Of a DNA stretch of 11,680 nt, positions 6,554-11,680 are shown in pieces; within the stretch, counting starts at the first letter, position 1, and each line of letters begins with the position of its first letter. Made by a program: the position numbers and the translations under genes. The notes below the pieces were generated by a model. That model saw only the letters and a list, made by a program, of their open reading frames with translations, had not been told where the DNA came from and made no database searches. The DNA is from SM23-28-2 sp964512285 (GTDB lineage: Bacteria > Chloroflexota > Dehalococcoidia > SM23-28-2), in contig CAZEJO010000046.1 of assembly GCA_964512285.1 (NCBI GenBank), forward strand, positions 1-11,680, in the 5' to 3' direction.

Positions 6554-7579
6554 ATGAAGCCAGCGAGCGCGGCGATGGCCCTTCTCTTTGCCATCTGCCT
6601 GGCGATGCTAAGCGCCTGCGGTGGCGATGGGGAGGGCGACCTAACTCCAACACCTACGTCCATGCCCATCACCCTTTATGAGAGCACGGAGCACGGCTTT
6701 TCCATCGAATATCCTGACGGGTGGATCGAGAGCACACAGGGGGCAGGGACGTATTTCTCTGTCGAGTTCAGAGAGCCTGAAGGACGTCTCGCCGTGGACG
6801 TGTCCGTGCAATACAAGACCGAAGAGGTCACCCTGGCCGATGCTGTATCAGAGGGCAAGGCATATATGGAAGGCATGCCCCAGTTCGAGCTGATCTCGGA
6901 GGGCGACGTTACCATAGGCGAAGACACCCCCGGCTATGAAATGGTGGGCGAAGGAGACATCGGGGCCGGGAAAGTCGAGAAATTTAGGTACGTCATGTTG
7001 GTGCGGGATAAGCAGAGCTTCTGGGTTGGAGTGAGGGGAGAGCCTGCCGTTCTTGACCAGCAGGAAGAGCTAGTAGGTGCCGTAATCGATAGCTTCAGGT
7101 TGCTGCCAACCTATACCTATGTTCCCCCAACTCCCGGGTCGGGGGGCACCTACACGAGCGCTGAGCATGGCTTCTCCATAAGCTACCCCGCTGGATGGAT
7201 GGAGACTTCCACAAGTCGTCCCGAGGAAGTCGTCGCTCTCGCATCTGCGGAGGGACTCCCCAGTGTCAGTGTTGCTGTGCAGTCAGTGGGGGAGGGAACC
7301 ACCCTTGCTGACTATGGACCACAGCTAAGCCAGGGGCTGGGTCAATACTGGGGTGACTACGAGTCGGCTTCCGAAGGTGAGATAACGCTGGACGATGGAA
7401 CCCTAGCCTACGAGGTCGTGTTCAGCGGCACGATGGAGGGCTACGCTCTCAAAAGCAAGTATGTGGTTGTGATTCAGGGAACTCAGTCTTTCTGGGTCAT
7501 GGGCGTCAGCATGCCTGCCACTTTTGAGCAAGATGAGGCAGCCCTGGACGAGGTGATTCACAGCTTCCATCTGGAGTAG
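6554..7579 (+). CDS. Lipoprotein with two tandem PsbP-like domains
   Basis: Predicted surface lipoprotein of 341 aa. The signal peptide has a basic start (MK), a hydrophobic core (ALLFAICLAM) and the lipobox LSAC, with Cys22 as the lipidated residue. A short Gly/Asp/Thr/Pro linker follows. Two homologous halves come next, each opening with an EHGFSIxYPxGW motif (near residues 49-60 and 206-217) and ending in QSFWV...A(V/T)xxxxEEL/EAAL...V(I)xSFxL. This pattern resembles the PsbP/Mog1 fold or DUF1795-like domains often found in lipoproteins. The exact family is inferred from motif style. Ligand and role are unknown; no enzymatic motif is visible. The gene lies between two exact copies of the radA 3' end, which suggests it arrived by insertion or rearrangement. 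Composition is somewhat less GC-biased than in radA. The downstream 84 bp hold nothing recognisable. Confidence 0.85.
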   Translation: MKPASAAMALLFAICLAMLSACGGDGEGDLTPTPTSMPITLYESTEHGFSIEYPDGWIESTQGAGTYFSVEFREPEGRLAVDVSVQYKTEEVTLADAVSEGKAYMEGMPQFELISEGDVTIGEDTPGYEMVGEGDIGAGKVEKFRYVMLVRDKQSFWVGVRGEPAVLDQQEELVGAVIDSFRLLPTYTYVPPTPGSGGTYTSAEHGFSISYPAGWMETSTSRPEEVVALASAEGLPSVSVAVQSVGEGTTLADYGPQLSQGLGQYWGDYESASEGEITLDDGTLAYEVVFSGTMEGYALKSKYVVVIQGTQSFWVMGVSMPATFEQDEAALDEVIHSFHLE

Positions 7580-7662
7580 TCTGCCTCTGAGGAATCAGCC
7601 TTCGCGCAGCAAGAAGCGGAAGAAGCATCTCATAGAGGAAACCATTCTGCCCGGTATTGTAG

Positions 7663-7724
7663 CAGCGGCATGCAGCTTCTTCCCGCCGCCAGCCTGCGCG
7701 AGGCCATCCGCTTGGCCTTCGCCT
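7663..7724 (+). pseudogene. Duplicated radA 3' end fragment (copy 2 of the 62-bp direct repeat)
   Basis: Exact copy of the final 62 bp of radA before its stop codon, here followed by TGA and, 7 bp after the repeat, by the end of the convergent treT gene. It encodes the last 20 residues of RadA with no radA sequence upstream. By chance or not, it is in frame with the lipoprotein reading frame beyond that gene's TAG stop at 7577, with no further stop before 7725. It may be the ancestral radA terminus displaced by an insertion, or a duplicated fragment. Confidence 0.8.
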
Positions 7725-7731
7725 GAAGCAC

Positions 7732-9135
7732 TTAGGCCGCTCGTGCCGGCGCTCTCTTGCTTCTGTGGACTCTTCGGCGTGAGCGTGGTGTGCGCTGCCC
7801 ATGCCGCGCTGCCTCGCTATCTGACGGCTCCACTAAGAGGGCGGCCAACGCTTCGGCTTCAGAGTTTGTGCACCTTTCGGGCTGACACAACTGTCCGTCT
7901 GCAATCTGCTGAAAGAGCCGCAGGTAGTCGAGGAGAAGCCGTGGCATCAGGAACCTTTGTCGTACGCTCTCTCTGGCAGCGACGCCCATCACCTTCGCCC
8001 GCTCCGGGTGATCGAGCAGGTCAACGATTCTCTTCGCGCACTCGACGGCGTTGCTCACAAGGTAGCCGTTGACCCCGTCTTCGATCTGCACCCGAATGCC
8101 CCCACAGTCGCCGCCGATGACCGGCTTTCCCTTCCACATTGCTTCCGTCACCGTCAGCCCGAAACCCTCCCGTATGGATTTCTGGACGACGACATCGGAA
8201 GCCGTTTGGAAAGCGTTGACGTTGGTGTCGTCACCCCCGACCTCGGGCTGGGGGTAGATGTGGATGTCGGGCTCGTCGCCCGCGTAAGAGGACACCGATC
8301 GCCATACTTCCGCGCCTTCGGGGTCATCCACGGCGGTGAGGGCGCCAACAAGGGCTAGTTGCAGCCCCGTCACTCGTCTCTTCGCCAGCCGGTAGGCATC
8401 CACAACGCCCCACGGGTCCTTCCAGGGGTCGAAGCGCGACACTTGGGTCACCAGCGGCCGCTGGCAGTCGATCCCCAGGCAGGCGAGCCTAGCGCGGGCC
8501 TCCTCCAGAGGGAGGTGGCGATTCTTGGCCGTGAAAGGGTCGATGGCCGGAGGGAAGGCCACCGTGCGCTCCAGCGGCAGCCCGGCGGCGTACTCCGGCA
8601 TGCTCACCAGACAGCGGGCGTAGTACTGGGTGAGGGGTAGCAGTCGAGCCTGGACATCCTCAGATGGCGCGGTGAGGTCGATGTGACAATGCCACACCGA
8701 GCGGGTGCCATTGCGCAGGAAGGCCGGGACTGCCATCACCTGGGGGTCGTGGGCCACCAAGATGTCCGCGGAACCGAAAGCTGTCTCTATAGCACTCGCC
8801 GCCCGTTCGTTGTGGAGCCAGTAACACTCGATGTCATCCCGGCAAAGCGAAGTCACCTTGCCTTGCAGGCCGTTATGGAGCCTCTTCGTGACCGTGAAGA
8901 ATCCCTCGTCCGCCTCCAGCGCCCACCAGCTGGCGTCAATGCCCAAGCCTCGCATCATTGGAACCAGCGAGCGAAGGATCTCCGCGACGCCGCCGCCCCT
9001 TGGCGTCGCATTAGCGTGGACGACCCGCAGGCCTTTCAAAGATTGGGCCGCTGAGAGGATCTCCTGGCGTGCGTCCGCTTCAATGAGGCTTTCGTACCCG
9101 TCAAAGGGTGCCGAATCCACGTCAATGGTTCCCAT
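7732..9135 (-). CDS. treT: Trehalose synthase, TreT-like nucleotide-sugar glycosyltransferase (GT4)
   Basis: TreT joins the glucose of NDP-glucose to free glucose to make trehalose, a compatible solute, in the cytoplasm. The 467-aa protein follows the TreT pattern: YESLI near 14-18, VVHANATPRGGGVAEILRSL at 38-57, FFTVTKRLHNGLQG at 79-92, WHCHIDL at 148-154 and QVSRFDPWKDP at 231-241. The GT-B nucleotide-binding site has the EX7E motif with Glu323 and Glu331 in REGFGLTVTEAM. The first ~410 residues match the usual family length. The last ~55 are an extra tail ending in Arg-rich sequence (TPRSRRRVHRSKRAPARAA), seemingly disordered. ATG at 9135 is preceded by AGAGGT 5 nt upstream. The gene is convergent with the lipoprotein gene. 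The direct substrate (ADP-, UDP- or GDP-glucose) cannot be read from sequence. A trehalose phosphorylase of the same GT4 group is the main alternative. Confidence 0.85.
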   Translation of the reverse strand: MGTIDVDSAPFDGYESLIEADARQEILSAAQSLKGLRVVHANATPRGGGVAEILRSLVPMMRGLGIDASWWALEADEGFFTVTKRLHNGLQGKVTSLCRDDIECYWLHNERAASAIETAFGSADILVAHDPQVMAVPAFLRNGTRSVWHCHIDLTAPSEDVQARLLPLTQYYARCLVSMPEYAAGLPLERTVAFPPAIDPFTAKNRHLPLEEARARLACLGIDCQRPLVTQVSRFDPWKDPWGVVDAYRLAKRRVTGLQLALVGALTAVDDPEGAEVWRSVSSYAGDEPDIHIYPQPEVGGDDTNVNAFQTASDVVVQKSIREGFGLTVTEAMWKGKPVIGGDCGGIRVQIEDGVNGYLVSNAVECAKRIVDLLDHPERAKVMGVAARESVRQRFLMPRLLLDYLRLFQQIADGQLCQPERCTNSEAEALAALLVEPSDSEAARHGQRTPRSRRRVHRSKRAPARAA

Positions 9136-9151
9136 CGTCTACCTCTTCCAC

Positions 9152-9164
9152 CCAATGAAATTGG
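9152..9164 (-). promoter_or_regulatory. Perfect inverted repeat just upstream of treT
   Basis: CCAAT-GAA-ATTGG is a perfect 5-3-5 palindrome 16 bp upstream of the treT start codon and next to its ribosome binding site. It could be a regulator site or a small RNA hairpin in the leader. A short palindrome can occur by chance. Confidence 0.3.
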
Positions 9165-9193
9165 ACTTCGGACGTTGCGCGATCCTGCGGGCA

Positions 9194-9254
9194 CTCCACC
9201 CCTGTGTTCCGCGTCTCCTGGCGGGCGAGTGCCGCCATAGCGGTTGGAGCTGGA
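9194..9254. repeat. Imperfect ~60-bp direct repeat, copy A
   Basis: Aligns with 9510-9565 at roughly 80% identity by eye, with small indels. The best-conserved core is TCCTGGCG(G/A)GCGAGT followed by GCCGC. Each copy can form a short hairpin at the core; here GGCGG pairs with CCGCC around 9220-9235. Confidence 0.6.
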
Positions 9255-9282
9255 CTCGCGCGAGCGAAGGCTGCATCGGCCT

Positions 9283-9299
9283 GCTATCGCAACGGTAGC
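9283..9299. other. Small hairpin
   Basis: GCTATCG (9283-9289) pairs with CGGTAGC (9293-9299) through one G-T pair, with a CAA loop. A 10-bp palindrome CTCGCGCGAG lies just upstream at 9255-9264. No function is evident. Confidence 0.4.
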
Positions 9300-9370
9300 C
9301 CGTTAGAACCCTGGTCGCCCAAGGGCTTCGGCAAGCCGTTCCATTGGAGTCGCCATTTCGCTCTCCTGCT

Positions 9371-9390
9371 ACGCTCCAGCGATGGAGCGT
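9371..9390. other. Hairpin with GCGA tetraloop
   Basis: ACGCTCCA (9371-9378) pairs perfectly with TGGAGCGT (9383-9390), an 8-bp stem closed by GCGA, a GNRA-type tetraloop when read on the plus strand. No clear T run follows on either strand, so it is not a confident terminator. Confidence 0.5.
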
Positions 9391-9509
9391 TTGCTGCTCT
9401 CTTCCGCTTCGATTCTCAGAGGCACGGGACATACAGTCTACGTCGGGGACTACCCAACTTTCGCTTATGGGTCGTCAGCCACCTTGGGAATCTGTACAAG
9501 CCCACGAGG

Positions 9510-9565
9510 CTTCATCCCTGCGTCCCGCTCCTGGCGAGCGAGTCGCCGCTTGAGGCGGAGCCGGA
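9510..9565. repeat. Imperfect ~60-bp direct repeat, copy B
   Basis: Partner of 9194-9254, about 316 bp downstream. The core hairpin here is GGCGA (9533-9537) with TCGCC (9543-9547) around a GCGAG loop. Its stem differs from copy A while the ability to pair is kept. Confidence 0.6.
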
Positions 9566-9566
9566 C

Positions 9567-9600
9567 AAAAGAAAAAGACCCCACAACCACGCATGAGGCC
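9567..9600 (-). terminator. Possible minus-strand intrinsic terminator
   Basis: Read on the minus strand, GGCCTC (9600-9595) can pair with GGGGTC (9582-9577) using G-T pairs, followed at once by TTTTTCTTTT (9576-9567). It would end transcripts coming from the rodA-radical SAM operon, about 335 bp after the radical SAM stop. The T run is strong and the stem moderate. Confidence 0.4.
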
Positions 9601-9624
9601 TTTCCAGCGCCTATGGGCTTAGCT

Positions 9625-9668
9625 AGACGGTTAGGGCTGAAAGGCTTGCCCTGCTCGTCTCTACGAGC
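9625..9668. other. Two overlapping, mutually exclusive hairpins
   Basis: Structure 1 pairs AGACG (9625-9629) with CGTCT (9656-9660) and AGGGC (9633-9637) with GCCCT (9648-9652). Structure 2 pairs GCTCGT (9653-9658) with ACGAGC (9663-9668) around CTCT. They share 9656-9658, so only one can form at a time, as in attenuators and riboswitch expression platforms. No downstream gene in either direction makes a regulatory role obvious. Confidence 0.4.
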
Positions 9669-9934
9669 TTCACCGAATGCTGGTTCGCCCGCTCCCCCCC
9701 CGAGAGGAATTCGGCGACTAGATCTCTATGCCATTCTCATCATACAAACGTATGGGATTGCAGCAGGGTTAGCGGAGTGTGCCGGAATTCTATCGCAAAT
9801 CATTGGCCCCCCTTCGACGAGGCCCTACTACATCGAGCCTCTCTTCCTTCGGAGCTCGAGCCAGAAGGGCCCACCGAGCCCAAACCGGAGGAGCCAGCTC
9901 CCGCGCCCGAGGCCGCGGTCGTCCCCGCCGCGGC

Positions 9935-11461
9935 TCACTCCTTGGTGTGGGCTATCCGCTGGCCCGTCAGCCACTGGCGTAGACGGAGGTAGAGCCGCGG
10001 GAAGCGCTGGCGCACGAAAGCCTTCGCCCCCGCCTGGAAGTCCATCCACCCTTCGCCAATTCGAGTCAGCGGACCGTACGGCAGAAACGGGAAGAGGAAA
10101 ACCCGGTCCAGCATCATCTCCAGCGGCCGCCTCAGCAGTCGCGGAAGGCGACGGGCCAGCTTGTACGCATCCACGAAGAGCTTGAAATAGGCCCGCACGA
10201 ACAGCACTTGCTTGGGACGGAACCCCGGGTTGTCGACGATGACCTCCGTCTCGTAGTCGGGTTCTTCGGCCACAAGGCCCGCCTCCACAGCGACGCGATG
10301 CAATTCGATCCGCGGATAGGGCGTGAAGATCGGGTTAAACACTCGGTTTGGGGCCACGACGGCGTTTAGCTTGATCGTCTCCAGGGCCATCGACATCGTC
10401 TCAAACGGCAGGCCGATCATGCTGTAGGCGCCGGTGGCGATGTCATATTTCTTGCAGAGGCGGAATGCCTCGATTATTTGCTCATCGGTCATGCTGCCCC
10501 GCTTCAGGATCCTGCGCCGCATCTCCTGGTTGCCGGACTCCAGCCCGAAGTGGAGCTCGTAGCAGCCAGCATCGCGGAGCAGGGAGGTGGCGTGCTCGGT
10601 GAGCAGGCCCGGCCGGTGCTGCGCGAGGAAAGGCAGACCTATCTCCCGCTTGTACATCGGCAGGAACTCCTCCAGCCATTTCTCGTCAGGGTGGAGGATG
10701 TCGTCCATGAAGTTGACGTAACGCATCTGGGGATAGGCACTCCGCAGCGCTTTGAGGTAGCCGATGGCGCTGGCGGGGCTGCGCGTTCTGGCAAAGAACT
10801 TGCGGTTGGGGTAGAGAGCCCGGATCTGGCGATTGCAGCAATAGGCGCAGTTATAAGGGCAGCCGCGGCTGATCCTGGCCAGGGCGGTGTACGTCTGGGA
10901 CGACACCAGGCGACGGAAATCGAACAGCTCGAAATGCGGGTACGGAAGCTCATCGAGGTCCTCGATGAACGGCCCGGTGGGATTGGCGACGACGCCGTTG
11001 TCGGTCTTGAGGTGCAGGCTCTGGATCGTGGTGATGTCCTCGCCGCGCTGCAGTCGGTCGCACAGCTCTACCATCGGACGCTCGCCTTCGCCGAGGCAGA
11101 CGATGTCGAACCCGCCCGCCAGCGTCTGCTCCGGCATCATCATGGCGTGCACGCCGCCGGCGACGATCGAGGGGACACCTGCCTCCTTCGCCCAGCGAGC
11201 GTAGCGGGTGGTCATGGGGAAAATAGCGCTGCCAACGCTGAAGCCGGCGATGTCCGGCGCGTGACGCCGCACGGCTCTGACGAACGCGTCGCGCCCCACC
11301 GGATTCACCAGGTGATACAGAGCCGCCTCGTGGCCCGCCTGGCGCAGGCACGCAGCGATCGAGGCGATGCCTTCCTGGAACCAGCCGCCTGGGCTGCAGA
11401 CAAGTTGGCCCTTGCGGTTCTTCTGCGCTGCGAGGTCGATGTAGATGAAAAGAACCTTCAT
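9935..11461 (-). CDS. B12-binding-domain radical SAM protein of unknown substrate
   Basis: Predicted cytoplasmic enzyme of 508 aa that cleaves S-adenosylmethionine with a [4Fe-4S] cluster. The N-terminal ~150 residues form a Rossmann-like cobalamin-binding domain (MKVLFIYIDL at 1-10, PDIAGFSVGS at 69-78, AGGVHAMMMPEQTL at 101-114, CLGEGE at 122-127). The radical SAM core carries the cluster motif CPYNCAYC, with Cys201, Cys205 and Cys208, and continues through FMDDILHPDEKW at 251-262 and HFGLESGN at 304-311. The C-terminal ~130 residues are less conserved and basic. Relatives include BchE-type cyclases, hopanoid and lipid methylases and other B12-dependent methyltransferases; the substrate cannot be told from sequence. 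The ATG lies 1 bp after the stop of the upstream FtsW/RodA gene (TGA-G-ATG) and I see no good Shine-Dalgarno sequence, which suggests translational coupling. The operon context hints at a role in the envelope or lipids. Confidence 0.88.
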   Translation of the reverse strand: MKVLFIYIDLAAQKNRKGQLVCSPGGWFQEGIASIAACLRQAGHEAALYHLVNPVGRDAFVRAVRRHAPDIAGFSVGSAIFPMTTRYARWAKEAGVPSIVAGGVHAMMMPEQTLAGGFDIVCLGEGERPMVELCDRLQRGEDITTIQSLHLKTDNGVVANPTGPFIEDLDELPYPHFELFDFRRLVSSQTYTALARISRGCPYNCAYCCNRQIRALYPNRKFFARTRSPASAIGYLKALRSAYPQMRYVNFMDDILHPDEKWLEEFLPMYKREIGLPFLAQHRPGLLTEHATSLLRDAGCYELHFGLESGNQEMRRRILKRGSMTDEQIIEAFRLCKKYDIATGAYSMIGLPFETMSMALETIKLNAVVAPNRVFNPIFTPYPRIELHRVAVEAGLVAEEPDYETEVIVDNPGFRPKQVLFVRAYFKLFVDAYKLARRLPRLLRRPLEMMLDRVFLFPFLPYGPLTRIGEGWMDFQAGAKAFVRQRFPRLYLRLRQWLTGQRIAHTKE

Positions 11462-11462
11462 C

Positions 11463-11680
11463 TCAGAACTCGATCTGTTTGTGGCGTAAGAGGATGCTCT
11501 CTAGCAGGCCCAGAGCCACGAATAACATCAGGATGGAGCTTCCTCCCTCGCTGATGAAGGGCAGGGGGATGCCCGTCACCGGCAGCAGGCGGATGTTCAC
11601 CCCCACATTGATGAACACCTGGAAGAGGATCATGATCACGATGCCGGTGGCGATGAGGCGGCCGAACGGGTCGCGGGCCA
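11463..11680 (-). CDS. FtsW/RodA/SpoVE family peptidoglycan polymerase, C-terminal part
   Basis: Only the last 71 residues are in the window; the 5' part lies beyond 11680. The visible sequence has the family's final membrane segments and the diagnostic stretch INVGVNIRLLPVTGIPLPFI followed by SEGGSS, a hydrophobic helix (ILMLFVALGLL) and a short cytoplasmic end HKQIEF. These are SEDS glycosyltransferases that polymerise lipid II with a partner class B PBP, in elongation (RodA) or division (FtsW); the fragment does not settle which. In most family members the motif reads SYGGS, so Glu in place of Tyr is a difference worth noting. It is followed after 1 bp by the radical SAM gene. Confidence 0.9.
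   Translation of the reverse strand, partial: ARDPFGRLIATGIVIMILFQVFINVGVNIRLLPVTGIPLPFISEGGSSILMLFVALGLLESILLRHKQIEF

Larger units (their letters stand above)
9136..9934. other. Gene-poor stretch rich in inverted repeats
   Basis: About 800 bp between the start of treT and the end of the radical SAM gene. The open frames here (for example minus strand 9139-9432 and plus strand 9382 onward) encode Arg/Ser/Pro/Trp-rich strings without domain character, and I do not call them. I see no tRNA. The stretch contains several hairpins, an imperfect ~60-bp direct repeat and a probable minus-strand terminator, listed separately. It must hold the treT promoter, but I see no convincing -35/-10 pair on the minus strand. 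Confidence 0.7.

Noticed and set aside
5646..6653. Minus-strand open frame of 335 codons opposite radA
   Set aside because: A shadow of the GC-rich radA frame: His/Gln/Ala-rich, no motif, and it crosses the end of radA.
9139..9432. 97-codon minus-strand frame ending 3 bp before treT
   Set aside because: Arg/Ser/Trp-rich composition over a hairpin-dense stretch, no domain and no convincing ribosome binding site. A coupled leader peptide cannot be excluded, but nothing supports it.
9300..9780. Integron attC-like sites (three GTTAG motifs at about 9301, 9630 and 9767)
   Set aside because: The motifs do not fit GTTRRRY at the last position, no matching RYYYAAC partner sites were found, and no integrase or cassette gene is present.
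9382..10185. 267-codon plus-strand frame
   Set aside because: Pro/Ser/Arg-rich, crosses the repeat region and runs antisense into the radical SAM gene.
10478..11554. 358-codon plus-strand frame opposite the radical SAM gene
   Set aside because: Antisense shadow; the minus strand has the clear B12 and CxxxCxxC motifs.

Overview
GC-rich bacterial chromosomal sequence, most likely from a metagenome-assembled or draft genome, since a block of exactly 100 N interrupts a repeat. The protein types (a four-domain ribosomal protein S1 with a long acidic tail, a ClpC with doubled N-domain, RadA, a TreT-type trehalose glycosyltransferase and FtsW/RodA) and the codon use fit Chloroflexota. This taxonomic call is an inference of moderate strength, made without any database search.

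Layout: positions 1-290 hold the 3' part of an initiator tRNA-fMet, a hairpin, a 5S rRNA with no 23S rRNA beside it, and a clear intrinsic terminator. An extended -10 promoter at about 305-332 then drives rpsA (TTG start), followed 39 bp later by clpC. The S1 tail is built from a 12-residue acidic repeat (AEESEEAPEEPV), and the N gap falls inside it. A second extended -10 promoter, overlapped by a stable hairpin, precedes radA (start placed at 5085). Next come a lipoprotein with two PsbP-like domains and, on the other strand, a TreT-like trehalose synthase. About 800 bp without a convincing gene follows, rich in inverted repeats and holding a ~60-bp imperfect direct repeat. The window closes with a minus-strand pair: the 3' end of an FtsW/RodA gene and, 1 bp downstream of its stop, a B12-domain radical SAM protein.

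The most notable observation is a perfect 62-bp duplication of the 3' end of radA (last 20 codons). One copy is in radA (6377-6438). The other (7663-7724) lies beyond the lipoprotein gene and 7 bp from the end of treT. The lipoprotein gene therefore sits between direct repeats of the radA 3' end. This suggests insertion at the radA 3' end with restoration of its terminus, a local duplication, or a misassembly.

Functionally, the left half is housekeeping: translation (tRNA-fMet, 5S, S1), protein quality control (ClpC) and recombination repair (RadA). The right half is envelope and stress related: a surface lipoprotein, synthesis of a compatible solute, and a cell-wall polymerase gene coupled to a radical SAM enzyme of unknown substrate. 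I found no CRISPR array, transposase, integrase or phage gene. No complete new multi-gene system can be claimed from this window.
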